Shown one piece after another: positions 44,120 through 53,132 of a stretch of DNA of 64,000 bases. Within the stretch, counting starts at the first letter, position 1, and each line of letters starts with the position of its first letter. The DNA is from Shewanella zhangzhouensis (GTDB lineage: Bacteria > Pseudomonadota > Gammaproteobacteria > Enterobacterales > Shewanellaceae): assembly GCF_019457615.1 (NCBI RefSeq), contig NZ_CP080414.1, forward strand, positions 2,106,501 to 2,170,500, given 5' to 3'. The position numbers and the translations under genes are program-made. Below the pieces are notes generated by a model. It saw nothing but the letters and a program-made list of their open reading frames with translations, was not told where the DNA came from and ran no database searches.

Positions 44120-45973
44120 TTATTGGAGTTGGCAATATTCGCAGTAGAGGTAGACACCTTTGGGGTCGTCAAAGCGGGCGATTTCCTGCAAGGTCCTGGT
44201 CCAAACACGCAGCAGGGATTGCACCACATCACTCTGTTGTGTCTGCTGTGGCAGCCAGGCCGAGGCAGAGGCAAACATCTCCTGTATAAACAGCTCTTCA
44301 GGGGACATCTGCTGCTCAATCAACTGAATGTCAAAGGTCGCCATGCCGGCAAGTTCGGCGGCTTTGGCCAGTGCCTGTGGCATATCACCAATTTCGTCTA
44401 CCAGGCCCAGTTCCAATGCCTTCTTTCCGCTCCATACGCGACCCTGAGCGATGGCATCGACCTGCTCCAGGGTCATGTCGCGTTCATTGGCGACCAGAGT
44501 GATAAACTCCTTGTAACCACGCTCGATATTGCGCTGAATGGCAGATTCGAGCTTGGGTGACAAGGGGCGGAAGGGTGAGTGTGCGGCCCATTCACTGGTG
44601 GCGACGCCGTCGGCATGCACACCAATGGCTGCCAATGAGTCTTCAAAAGTGGTCATCAGGCCAAAGATGCCAATGGAGCCTGTGAGTGTCGTGGGCGTCG
44701 CGTAAATGTAATCGGCACTGGCTGAAATCCAGTAACCTCCGGAGGCCGCCATACTGCCCATGCTCACGACCACAGGTTTACCGGCAGCCTTGAGTGCCAG
44801 AAGCTCCTGGCGAATTTCTTCTGAGGCAAAAGCACTGCCGCCTGGGCTGTCTACACGCAAAACCAGGGCCTTGATGGAATCATCAAAACGGGCATCACGA
44901 ATTAACTGGGATGTACTCTTGCCGCCGATATCGCCGGGCGCCTGGAAACCGTTGAGAATGGTGCCCTTGGCAACGATAACGCCCACGCTGTCTACCGGCA
45001 TAAACTGTGGCTGAGGTTTCACCAGCTTATGGTATTCGTGGAAACCCACCTGACGGAAGCTGTGCTCTTCCTTGTCTTCCCCCACGAGTTCAACCATGGC
45101 GGAGCGAAAAGCCTCGTCACTCATCAGGGCATCTACCCAACGCTGCTTTACCGCAAGTGCGGCACTGTCACCGTCGTTGGCATCCAGTCGCGCAAGATAA
45201 GTGTCTGCATCCAGCACCAGCTCACTGGTTTCGATACCGCGGTTTTTCGCAACCGTGTCGGCATAGCTACCCCAGAGATCGTCAATCAAGAGTTGGGTAG
45301 CTTCTCTGGCCGCCGGTGACATATCGTCGCGAATATAAGGTTCAACCGCCGACTTGTAGGTACCTACACGGAAAACGTGGGTGTTAACCTTGAGTTTTTC
45401 CAAAGCCGATTTGAAATAGAGGTTATAGGCGGCGTAACCGTCGATAAAGACTTCACCACGGGGATTGAGGTAAATCTCATCGGCATAACTTGCGAGGAAA
45501 TACTGACTGCGGCCGTACCAATCGCCGATAGCCACCACCTTTTTACCTGACTCACGAAAACCTTTCAGGGCCTCGCCGACGGCGGTGAGCTTACTTATCC
45601 CTGCGCGCATGTTGCCAAGGTCGAGCACGATAGCGCCGATGCGCTCGTCGTGGGTCGCGTTTTCGATAACATAAAGCACGTCTGAAAGCAGGACTTCAGT
45701 ATCTTCACTGTTTTGATTGCCCTGACGCATAAGTTGGGTAAAGGGATCGACACGTCTAGCCTGATCGACCAGATTGCCGGATAAGTCCAACACCAGGGCG
45801 CTGCCGGATTCAATACGCAGCTCATCTTCCGTGCTTAAAGCGACGATAGCAACAATCAACACCAGAATAAGTATTGGGAAAAATACGATATTAATTATCA
45901 GCTTACGGATGAAATTTATCGTATTCCAGATAAGAAGCAGGGTGTTTTTTGTTGTCAGGGGTTTTTTGGCCAT
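44120..45973 (-). CDS. sppA: Signal peptide peptidase SppA, 67-kDa type
   Basis: Inner-membrane serine protease (S49) that degrades cleaved signal peptides on the periplasmic side. The 617-residue protein has one N-terminal helix (about 22-47, KLIINIVFFPILILVLIVAI) and two tandem S49 domains. The general-base Lys is in RVGTYKSAVEPYIRDDMS in the first half; the nucleophile Ser is in VVSMGSMAASGGYWISASAD in the second half, as in the long E. coli type. ATG at 45973. Upstream it diverges from fadH. Confidence 0.95.
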   Translation of the reverse strand: MAKKPLTTKNTLLLIWNTINFIRKLIINIVFFPILILVLIVAIVALSTEDELRIESGSALVLDLSGNLVDQARRVDPFTQLMRQGNQNSEDTEVLLSDVLYVIENATHDERIGAIVLDLGNMRAGISKLTAVGEALKGFRESGKKVVAIGDWYGRSQYFLASYADEIYLNPRGEVFIDGYAAYNLYFKSALEKLKVNTHVFRVGTYKSAVEPYIRDDMSPAAREATQLLIDDLWGSYADTVAKNRGIETSELVLDADTYLARLDANDGDSAALAVKQRWVDALMSDEAFRSAMVELVGEDKEEHSFRQVGFHEYHKLVKPQPQFMPVDSVGVIVAKGTILNGFQAPGDIGGKSTSQLIRDARFDDSIKALVLRVDSPGGSAFASEEIRQELLALKAAGKPVVVSMGSMAASGGYWISASADYIYATPTTLTGSIGIFGLMTTFEDSLAAIGVHADGVATSEWAAHSPFRPLSPKLESAIQRNIERGYKEFITLVANERDMTLEQVDAIAQGRVWSGKKALELGLVDEIGDMPQALAKAAELAGMATFDIQLIEQQMSPEELFIQEMFASASAWLPQQTQQSDVVQSLLRVWTRTLQEIARFDDPKGVYLYCEYCQLQ

Positions 45974-46135
45974 TCAGCACTCCAATAGTTGACGCTGGAC
46001 ATATGCTACCGCAAATAACTCATTGCGGCGAAATGCAATTGTAAAGGTTTTTAACATTCAGGTGGCTGGACGGTTGAGCTTATACTCGACACAGGATATG
46101 CTGACTTAGATCACATGTTTTAAAAGGGTGTTTGA

Positions 46136-48151
46136 ATGTCGTTTCCGCATTTGTTGAAGCCATTGGATTTAGGCTTTACCCAGCTTAAAAACCGCGTACT
46201 CATGGGCTCTATGCACACGGGGCTCGAAGAAGAAAAGGGCGGCTTTGAAAAGCTGGCTGCATTTTATCGGGAGCGTGCTGCCGGTGGCGTAGGTCTGATA
46301 GTGACCGGGGGAATTTCCCCGAATTTACGTGGCAGATTAGCGCCCCATGCCTCTTCGCTCAGTTTTCCCTGGCAGGTGAAACGCCACCGTATCGTTACAG
46401 ACGCCGTACATGGCGCGGGTGGCAAAATCTGTATGCAAATTTTGCACGCGGGCCGCTACGGTTATCATCCGTTTTCCCTGGCACCCAGTGCCCTCAAAGC
46501 CCCCATTACGCCTTTTAAGCCCAGCGCCATGTCGGCCCGGCAAGTTCGCGGCACCATCAAGGATTACGCCACCAGTGCCAAACTGGCACGTAAGGCCGGC
46601 TACGATGGTGTGGAAGTCATGGGCTCTGAAGGGTACCTCATCAATCAGTTTATTTGTTCACGCACCAACAAGCGTCAGGACGAATGGGGTGGCAGTTTTG
46701 AAAACCGCAGCCGTTTCCCGTTGGAGATAGTGCGTGCCATTCGCGCTGCAGTAGGAAATGATTTTATTATTATTTTCAGACTGTCGATGTTGGATTTGGT
46801 GGAAGAAGGCTCCAGCTGGGATGAAGTAGTGGCGCTTGCCAAAGGGCTGGAAGAAGCGGGAGTCTCCATTATCAATACCGGTATCGGCTGGCATGAAGCC
46901 CGGATCCCAACCATTGCAACCAGTGTCCCCAGAGGCGCCTTTGCCTGGGTGACTGAGCGTTTGAAGCAAGAAGTGCGAATTCCGCTTATTGCGACCAACA
47001 GGATTAACACCCCGGAAATTGCCGAGCACATTCTGGCATCCGGCCAGGCTGATATGGTGTCTATGGCAAGACCTTTCCTGGCGGACCCTGACTTTGTCAA
47101 TAAAGCGGCTGCAGGGCATAGTGAGCTAATTAATACCTGCATCGGCTGTAATCAGGCCTGCCTCGATCATACTTTCAAGATGAAGCGTGCAACCTGTTTG
47201 GTTAACCCAAGGGCCTGTTACGAAACCGAGATTAATTTCCCCAAATCTTCGCAGCCCAAAAAGATAGCCGTGATGGGTGCCGGGCCTGCGGGAATGGCAT
47301 TTTCGATTTATGCGGCCAGTCGTGGACACAATGTGGTGTTGTTTGAAGCCAAAGGGGAAGTGGGTGGTCAATTCAACCTAGCCCGTAAAATTCCCGGTAA
47401 GGAAGAGTTCGACGAAACCATCCGCTATTTTAATAACCAGATGCAGCAAACCGGTGTTGAACTCAGGCTTAACACCCGCCTCGATGCCTCAGTGTTCAAT
47501 GATGAAGACTTCGATGAAGTGGTGATAGCATCAGGGGTTGTTCCCCGCGCAGTGAAACTGCCAGGGTTTGATTCACCCCGGGTGGTCAACTATCAGCAGG
47601 TGCTGAATGGTGAAGTAAGCGTGGGGCAAAAGGTGGCCTTGATTGGCGCCGGCGGTATTGGCTTTGATATGGCCCATTACCTTGGTGAGAAGGACTCCAG
47701 TACGCTCGATCCCAAACGTTGGCGTGATCAATGGGGCATAGATGATGCCTACGCAGCCCGCGGTGGCCTTAAGGCGCCGGTCAAAGAGCACGCCGAGCGT
47801 ACCATCTACCTGCTTCAGCGCAAGACTACGCCCATGGGCAAGGGGCTTGGCAAAACCACGGGCTGGATCCACCGCACCGTGGCCAAGATGCACGGGGTTA
47901 TTCAGATGAACGGCGTAAGCTATGAGTCCTTCGATGAGCAGGGCTTGCATATCCGTGTGAATGACGAGGCCAAGGTGCTCGATGTGGATACAGTCGTACT
48001 CTGCGCTGGTCAGGAGTCCAATCGGTGTCTGGTGGCCGAAATGGAAGCCACAGGTAAGCCTGTGCATTTGATTGGTGGCGTGGATGTCGCGGCAGAGCTC
48101 GATGCCAAACGGGCCATTCGCCAGGGCGCAGAGCTTGCGATGCGAATGTAA
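46136..48151 (+). CDS. fadH: 2,4-dienoyl-CoA reductase (NADPH)
   Basis: Reduces 2,4-dienoyl-CoA during beta-oxidation of unsaturated fatty acids. The 671-residue flavo-iron-sulfur enzyme has an FMN TIM barrel of the old yellow enzyme type (about 1-330, GGVGLIVTGGIS, VMGSEGYLINQF), a [4Fe-4S] site (CIGCNQACLDHTF with a further Cys in ATCLVNP) and a C-terminal FAD/NADPH domain (KKIAVMGAGPAGMAFSIYAA, KVALIGAGGIGFDMAHYLG). Own promoter region; terminator downstream. No clear PsrA or FadR site was found by eye upstream. Confidence 0.95.
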   Translation: MSFPHLLKPLDLGFTQLKNRVLMGSMHTGLEEEKGGFEKLAAFYRERAAGGVGLIVTGGISPNLRGRLAPHASSLSFPWQVKRHRIVTDAVHGAGGKICMQILHAGRYGYHPFSLAPSALKAPITPFKPSAMSARQVRGTIKDYATSAKLARKAGYDGVEVMGSEGYLINQFICSRTNKRQDEWGGSFENRSRFPLEIVRAIRAAVGNDFIIIFRLSMLDLVEEGSSWDEVVALAKGLEEAGVSIINTGIGWHEARIPTIATSVPRGAFAWVTERLKQEVRIPLIATNRINTPEIAEHILASGQADMVSMARPFLADPDFVNKAAAGHSELINTCIGCNQACLDHTFKMKRATCLVNPRACYETEINFPKSSQPKKIAVMGAGPAGMAFSIYAASRGHNVVLFEAKGEVGGQFNLARKIPGKEEFDETIRYFNNQMQQTGVELRLNTRLDASVFNDEDFDEVVIASGVVPRAVKLPGFDSPRVVNYQQVLNGEVSVGQKVALIGAGGIGFDMAHYLGEKDSSTLDPKRWRDQWGIDDAYAARGGLKAPVKEHAERTIYLLQRKTTPMGKGLGKTTGWIHRTVAKMHGVIQMNGVSYESFDEQGLHIRVNDEAKVLDVDTVVLCAGQESNRCLVAEMEATGKPVHLIGGVDVAAELDAKRAIRQGAELAMRM

Positions 48152-48248
48152 ACTCATCGGCATTGAGAATTGACCCGAACGCCTTATTAAGGTGGGTTAA
48201 TTTTTAATCTCCGATCATCAATATGCCTACACTTGATGTTTAAGTCAT

Positions 48249-48279
48249 GAAAGCCCGCATTACGCGGGCTTTCCTTTTA
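48249..48279 (+). terminator. Terminator of fadH
   Basis: GAAAGCCCGC-ATTAC-GCGGGCTTTC followed by CTTTTAT. Right after it an 11-base direct repeat, GAACTAGGCGA, occurs twice (48280-48309). Confidence 0.85.
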
Positions 48280-48410
48280 TGAACTAGGCGAATTAAGTGA
48301 ACTAGGCGAGCCATGTGATCTGATGCGGTGCAAAATGTGGCGCCTTTTTCGGTCGGTGCTAGCTTTACCAAGATACGTACATATCATCCAACCAAAACAG
48401 GAAGTTTCCC

Positions 48411-48899
48411 ATGGGATTGCAAAAGACACGCCTTGTAAAATCGAGCGTATACCTTTTATCTGCTGCGGCAGTAGCTATTGCGATGAATCTGGCGACACCG
48501 CTAGCTTCGCTGGCGGAATACGATGAAGCACTCGCGGCTAAAGTGGGCGCCGATGAATACGGCATGAAATCTTATGTGATGGCGTTTTTAAAGAAAGGTC
48601 CGAACCGCAGCGGCACCGACGAAGAGCGGGCAAGGCTGCAACGGGCACATCTTGATAATATCGGCCGCTTGGCCAAAGAAGGAAAGCTGGTGCTGGCCGG
48701 CCCATTTTTAAACGATGGTGAGCTGCGCGGTATCTATCTTTTTGATGTGAAGACTGTGGAAGAGGCCAGGGCGCTTACAGAAAGCGATCCGGCCATAAAA
48801 GCGGGTAGCCTGGTGATGGAGCTGGTGCCTTGGTATGGTTCGGCCGCCATTACTCAGCTGCCTGAATTACATGAGAAGTTTGCCAAAAAACCGATCTGA
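48411..48899 (+). CDS. Exported YciI-like protein
   Basis: 162 residues: an N-terminal signal peptide (about 1-35, basic start then SSVYLLSAAAVAIAMNLATP, with an Ala-rich cleavage region) followed by a YciI-type dimeric alpha/beta-barrel domain (SYVMAFLKKGPNRSGTDEER, HLDNIGRLAKEGKLVLAGPF, GIYLFDVKTVEEARALTESD). The His and Asp of the classic YciI active site appear as AHLDN and SDPAI. An exported form is unusual, as most YciI proteins are cytoplasmic. Function unknown; convergent with yfaE, only one base apart. Confidence 0.8.
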   Translation: MGLQKTRLVKSSVYLLSAAAVAIAMNLATPLASLAEYDEALAAKVGADEYGMKSYVMAFLKKGPNRSGTDEERARLQRAHLDNIGRLAKEGKLVLAGPFLNDGELRGIYLFDVKTVEEARALTESDPAIKAGSLVMELVPWYGSAAITQLPELHEKFAKKPI

Positions 48900-48900
48900 G

Positions 48901-49260
48901 TCAGTCTACCAAAACCGCCTTGGCTCTGGCATTGAGTGCCTGGGAATGCACCACTGTATCGGCGCCCTTGGGACTGAGCGCCAAATTTAAATCAGACTCA
49001 GGTACGCAGCAGCAGGGCAGGCATTCGTCTGCAGAAAGCGCTGCCAGTGGCTCGGTAAAATAGGTTACAGATCCGCTGAGCACCTTGGTCTTACAGGCAC
49101 CACAAAATCCGCTTCGACATTCAGAGAATACGCGGACTTTTTTGATTTCGAGAGCCTCCAGCAGAGACTGCTGCTGTCCATTGAACAGCAGCACGGGTTG
49201 TCCCTGAAGGCTGACGATAGGCGCCTTTTTAAAGATCAAAGTCGGAGAACTCATTTTCAT
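48901..49260 (-). CDS. yfaE: Ribonucleotide reductase-maintenance 2Fe-2S ferredoxin YfaE
   Basis: Small ferredoxin that helps rebuild the diiron-tyrosyl cofactor of NrdB. About 119 residues with plant-type 2Fe-2S ligands in ECRSGFCGACKTKVLSG and the fourth Cys in ECLPCCCVP. The frame is open far upstream inside nrdB; the ATGs at 49260 (MKMSSPTLIF) and 49254 are the sensible starts, both overlapping the end of nrdB by about 30 bases, so translation is probably coupled. The nrdA-nrdB-yfaE order matches E. coli. Confidence 0.92.
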   Translation of the reverse strand: MKMSSPTLIFKKAPIVSLQGQPVLLFNGQQQSLLEALEIKKVRVFSECRSGFCGACKTKVLSGSVTYFTEPLAALSADECLPCCCVPESDLNLALSPKGADTVVHSQALNARAKAVLVD

Positions 49261-50359
49261 CGACCGAGGCATCAATCTGTCCGACCAGATAAGAGGAGAC
49301 TTCCACTTCCTGTGGTGCAACCTGAACGGCATCGCTCTCCAGCCAGTTTTTCATCCACGGCAGCGGGTTGGTAGACTCTGGGTAGGGCAGAGCCAGGTTG
49401 ACTGACTTCATGCGCTGGTTGGTGATGTATTCAACGTACTGACACAGAATCTGCTCGTTCAGGCCAATCATGGAGCCATCTTTAAAGAGGTATTTGGCCC
49501 ATTCTTTTTCCTGCTCGGCAGCCCGCAGGAAGAGATCGTAGGCTTCCTGCTGACACTCGATGGCGATTTCTGCCATTTCCGGATCGTCCTTGCCACCCTG
49601 CATGATATTGAGGATGTGCTGGGTCGAGTTAAGGTGCAGCGCTTCATCTCGGGCGATAAGGCGGATGATTTTGGCGTTGCCCTCCATGAGCTTGCGCTCA
49701 GCGAAGGCGAACGAACAGGCAAAGCTGACGTAGAAGCGAATGGCTTCCAGGGCGTTCACCGACATCATGCACAGATACAGAGCCTTTTTCAGTGTGCGTA
49801 CAGTCACATCGACTATATGGCCATCCACAGTGTGGGTGCCTTCACCGTGCAGATGGTAAATCTGAGTCAGCTTGATGAGCTCATCGTAGTAGGCCGAAAT
49901 ATCGCCTGCGCGCTTGAGGATCTCTTCATTTACCACAATGTCGTCAAACACCGCAGAAGGGTCGTTCACAATGTTGCGAATGATGTGGGTGTATGAGCGT
50001 GAGTGGATGGTTTCAGAGAAAGACCAGGTTTCAATCCAGGTTTCCAGCTCTGGCAGCGACACCAAAGGCAGGAAGGCAACGTTTGGACTGCGGCCCTGAA
50101 TAGAGTCTAGCAAGGTTTGGTACTTTAAGTTGGAAATAAAGATGTGCCTTTCGTGATCCGGCAGCTTTCCAAAATCAATTTTGTCACGGCTTACGTCTAC
50201 TTCCTCCGGTCGCCAGAAGAACGACAGCTGCTTTTCAATCAGCTTTTCAAATACTTCATAGCGCTGTTGATCGTAACGGGCAACGTTAACGGACTGGCCG
50301 AAAAACATAGGTTCGCGGGTTGCATCGTTGGGAGTTTGACAAAAAGTAGTGTAAGCCAT
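49229..50359 (-). CDS. nrdB: Class Ia ribonucleotide reductase, beta subunit
   Basis: Supplies the tyrosyl radical for reduction of ribonucleotides. 376 residues, the same length as E. coli NrdB, beginning MAYTTFCQTPNDATREPMFF. Diiron ligands are seen in SWSFSETIHSRSYTHIIRNI (Glu and His, with the radical region Tyr) and RLIARDEALHLNSTQHIL (Glu, His). The C-terminal tail EFSDFDL is the NrdA-docking peptide. An upstream extension of the frame is ignored because the ATG at 50359 fits the family start. 69 bases with a hairpin separate it from nrdA. Confidence 0.96.
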   Translation of the reverse strand: MAYTTFCQTPNDATREPMFFGQSVNVARYDQQRYEVFEKLIEKQLSFFWRPEEVDVSRDKIDFGKLPDHERHIFISNLKYQTLLDSIQGRSPNVAFLPLVSLPELETWIETWSFSETIHSRSYTHIIRNIVNDPSAVFDDIVVNEEILKRAGDISAYYDELIKLTQIYHLHGEGTHTVDGHIVDVTVRTLKKALYLCMMSVNALEAIRFYVSFACSFAFAERKLMEGNAKIIRLIARDEALHLNSTQHILNIMQGGKDDPEMAEIAIECQQEAYDLFLRAAEQEKEWAKYLFKDGSMIGLNEQILCQYVEYITNQRMKSVNLALPYPESTNPLPWMKNWLESDAVQVAPQEVEVSSYLVGQIDASVDENEFSDFDL

Positions 50360-50375
50360 GATTTCTTTATTCCGG

Positions 50376-50396
50376 TAAAAGGGGGCAAAGCCCCCT
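50376..50396 (-). terminator. Hairpin in the nrdA-nrdB intercistronic gap
   Basis: AGGGGGC-AAA-GCCCCCT (50380-50396 on the plus strand); on the minus strand the stem is followed by TTTACC. It may act as a leaky terminator or RNA-processing signal that sets the nrdA:nrdB ratio. Confidence 0.5.
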
Positions 50397-50428
50397 GTTA
50401 ACACCTAATTTCCTTGTATTTGCCTGTG

Positions 50429-52717
50429 TTAAATCTTACAGGCACCACCGGCGCAGCCGTCGTCCTCTTTTTCAACCACAGCAATGTCGTCATGCTGATC
50501 GGTCGCACCATCACGGGTGTTATGGTAGTAAAGGGTCTTGAGGCCCAGTTTGTAGGCGGTCAGCAGATCTTTCAGCAGCAGTTGCATTGGCACCTTACGC
50601 CCCTCGAACTTGGCGGGGTCATAGTTGGTGTTGGCAGAAATGGCCTGATCCACAAACTTCTGCATAATGCCAACCAGTTGCAGATAACCGTCGTTGGACG
50701 GCATTTGCCACAGCAACTCGTATTCGTTGCGCAGTTCATCAAAGTCAGGCACAACCTGCTTAAGCTGACCGTCTTTACTGGCTTTCACCGAAATCAGACC
50801 ACGGGGTGGCTCGATACCATTGGTGGCGTTGGAGATCTGCGACGAAGTCTCTGATGGCATCAGCGCTGACAGGGTAGAGTTACGCAGGCCGTAGTGCTTG
50901 ATATCGGCGCGCAGTCCTTCCCAATCCAGATGCAGCGGTTCATTGCAGATCTTGTCCAGATCGCGCTTATAGGTGTCGATTGGCAGAATACCCTGAGAGT
51001 AAGTGGTCTCATGGAACGCCGGGCAGGCACCTTTTTCCTTGGCCAGATTCATCGAGGCTTTCAGCAGGTTGAACTGAATGGCTTCAAAGGTCTTGTGGGT
51101 CAGGTTGTTGGCACTGCCATCTGAGTATTTTTTGCCGTTCTTGGCCAGGTAGTTGGCAAAGTTAATCACACCGATACCCAGGGTACGACGGTTCATGGAA
51201 CCGAGCTTGGCTGCCTTGATGGGGTAGTCCTGATAGTCCAGCAGGCTATCGAGGGCACGTACCGCCAAGTCTGACAAACCTTCCAGCTCTTCAAGGTTAT
51301 CGATGGCGCCCAGGTTCAGTGCCGACAGCGTACAGAGTGCAATTTCACCATTGGTATCATCGACGCTGTCCAGTGGTTTGGTTGGCAGCGCAATTTCCAG
51401 ACACAGGTTTGACTGGCGGATAGGCGCAACGCTTGAGTCAAATGGGCTGTGGGTGTTGCAGTGATCCACGTTCTGCACATAGATACGACCGGTAGACGCA
51501 CGCTCCTGCATCATCAGTGAAAACAGTTCAACGGCCTTGAGCGACTTCTTACGGATACTCGTGTCTTGCTCGTACTTGGTATACAGGCGCTCGAATTCGT
51601 CCTGATCTTCAAAGAATGCATCGTACATACCAGGCACGTCTGATGGACTGAACAGCGTGATGTTCTCACCCTTGATCAGGCGCTGATACATGAGTTTGTT
51701 CAGCTGCACACCATAGTCCAGATGACGGATACGGTTGTCTTCCACGCCGCGGTTGTTCTTCAGTACCAGCAGCGACTCCACTTCCAGGTGCCAGATTGGG
51801 TAGAACAGCGTCGCCGCGCCGCCGCGAACACCGCCCTGGGAGCAGGACTTCACCGCAGTCTGGAAATACTTGTAGAAGGGCAGACAGCCGGTATGGAAGG
51901 CCTCACCGCCACGAATTGGGCTACCCAGGGCACGGATACGGCCTGCATTCACGCCGATACCGGCGCGCTGGCTCACGTACTTCACGATGGAGGACGCGGT
52001 GGCGTTGATAGAATCCAGGCTGTCACCGCACTCAATCAGTACGCAAGAGCTGAACTGACGGGTAGGGGTGCGCACGCCGGACATAATCGGCGTAGGCAGG
52101 GAAATCTTGAAGGTAGATACCGCATCATAGAAGTCTTTTACATACTTCAGACGGGTCTCTTTTGGATAACCGGCAAACAGGCAGGCCGCAACCAGGATGT
52201 AGAGAAACTGGGCGCTCTCGTACACTTCGTGGGTGACGCGGTTTTGAACCAGGTATTTGCCTTCCAGCTGCTTCACGGCGGCGTATGAGAAGTTCATATC
52301 ACGCCAGTGGTCGATGTAGCTGTCTAAAACGTCCAGCTCTTCTTTGGTGTAGTCTTCGAGGATGTGGCGGTCGTACTTGCCCATCTCAACCAGCTTGACC
52401 ACATGGTCATACAGCTTTGGCGGCTCGAACTGGCCGAATGCTTTTTTGCGAAGATGGAACACAGCCAAGCGGGCGGCCAGGAACTGATAGTCCGGAGACT
52501 CGGGAGAGATCAGATCCGCAGCGGCTTTAATAATGGTTTCGTGGATGGCTTCGGTAGGGATGCCTTCAAAAAACTGCAGGTGTGAACGCAGTTCTACTTC
52601 AGAAACGGAAACATTTTTTAAGCCCTTGGCTGCCCAGGTAACCACGCGGTGGATTTTGTCGAGATCGATCTGCTCGCGTTCGCCACTGCGTTTTGTGACT
52701 GTCATGTTGCTATTCAT
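50429..52717 (-). CDS. nrdA: Class Ia ribonucleotide reductase, alpha subunit
   Basis: Reduces ribonucleoside diphosphates to deoxy forms. 762 residues. The N-terminal ATP-cone (KRSGEREQIDLDKIHRVVTW to about 95) carries the allosteric activity site. Active-site residues appear in RQFSSCVLIECGDSLDS, QSNLCLEIALPT (Cys and Glu) and ALCTLSALNLG, and the mobile C-terminal cysteine pair is in DDGCAGGACKI. The start at 52717 (MNSNMTVTKRSGEREQIDLD) matches E. coli NrdA; the frame extends to 52777 but that part has no family match. Two NrdR-type boxes lie upstream. Confidence 0.97.
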   Translation of the reverse strand: MNSNMTVTKRSGEREQIDLDKIHRVVTWAAKGLKNVSVSEVELRSHLQFFEGIPTEAIHETIIKAAADLISPESPDYQFLAARLAVFHLRKKAFGQFEPPKLYDHVVKLVEMGKYDRHILEDYTKEELDVLDSYIDHWRDMNFSYAAVKQLEGKYLVQNRVTHEVYESAQFLYILVAACLFAGYPKETRLKYVKDFYDAVSTFKISLPTPIMSGVRTPTRQFSSCVLIECGDSLDSINATASSIVKYVSQRAGIGVNAGRIRALGSPIRGGEAFHTGCLPFYKYFQTAVKSCSQGGVRGGAATLFYPIWHLEVESLLVLKNNRGVEDNRIRHLDYGVQLNKLMYQRLIKGENITLFSPSDVPGMYDAFFEDQDEFERLYTKYEQDTSIRKKSLKAVELFSLMMQERASTGRIYVQNVDHCNTHSPFDSSVAPIRQSNLCLEIALPTKPLDSVDDTNGEIALCTLSALNLGAIDNLEELEGLSDLAVRALDSLLDYQDYPIKAAKLGSMNRRTLGIGVINFANYLAKNGKKYSDGSANNLTHKTFEAIQFNLLKASMNLAKEKGACPAFHETTYSQGILPIDTYKRDLDKICNEPLHLDWEGLRADIKHYGLRNSTLSALMPSETSSQISNATNGIEPPRGLISVKASKDGQLKQVVPDFDELRNEYELLWQMPSNDGYLQLVGIMQKFVDQAISANTNYDPAKFEGRKVPMQLLLKDLLTAYKLGLKTLYYHNTRDGATDQHDDIAVVEKEDDGCAGGACKI

Positions 52718-52856
52718 TGAAGATAGGCCTTTATAGATTGGTATTGCCCTACATATCCATGTAAACAATCGTGCCATGCGCCCCGAACCAGCGCTTTATA
52801 CTGGCACAACAAGCGTTTCGGGGTGGACACTTCTAGTGTGTCTGATTGCTACCAAT

Positions 52857-52872
52857 ACACAAGATATGGTGC
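52857..52872 (-). promoter_or_regulatory. NrdR-type box 1 upstream of nrdAB
   Basis: ACACAAGATATGGTGC matches the near-palindromic NrdR box, whose consensus is close to ACACTATATATAGTGT. It lies 140 bases upstream of the nrdA start and exactly 31 bases from the second box, the helical spacing usual for NrdR pairs. Confidence 0.75.
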
Positions 52873-52887
52873 TTATTAAAAGTTAAG

Positions 52888-52903
52888 ATACAAGATAGTG
52901 AGG
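52888..52903 (-). promoter_or_regulatory. NrdR-type box 2 upstream of nrdAB
   Basis: ATACAAGATAGTGAGG, identical to box 1 at 11 of 16 positions and set 31 bases from it. Weaker than box 1 in its right half. NrdR, a zinc-ATP-cone repressor, normally binds such pairs to shut down RNR transcription when dATP is high. Confidence 0.65.
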
Positions 52904-53050
52904 TAAGAGGGCATTTGCAAGTAAGAATTCGATGAAGAACTTGTGGATATCTTGAGGAAAAAAACCAACGTTAGTGTCGACTAACTTCCCAGCTCAATTT
53001 CCGTGTGCCATGTCGTTAATATGACACTTTTTTGACCCTGTCAGTGAAAC

Positions 53051-53083
53051 GAATCGATCGCTTATCTTGCAAGCGATCGATTC
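53051..53083 (-). terminator. GATC-rich perfect hairpin after gph
   Basis: GAATCGATCGCTT (53051-53063) and AAGCGATCGATTC (53071-53083) form a perfect 13-bp stem with a 7-base loop. It starts about 50 bases beyond the gph stop. On the minus strand it is followed only by GTTTCAC, a poor T-tract. Each arm carries a GATC (Dam) site, with a third GATC just outside at 53086. Confidence 0.5.
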
Positions 53084-53132
53084 ATGATCCCTTGACAGTC
53101 ACACTGCCGGCGTAACGAGCTTCAAACTCGCC

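Larger units (their letters stand above)
52718..53132. other. Gap between nrdA and gph
   Basis: 415 bases, no convincing gene. It holds the nrdA promoter with two NrdR-type boxes (52857-52903) and, close to gph, a GATC-rich hairpin (53051-53083). The middle, about 52904-53040, shows nothing I can name. Confidence 0.6.
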
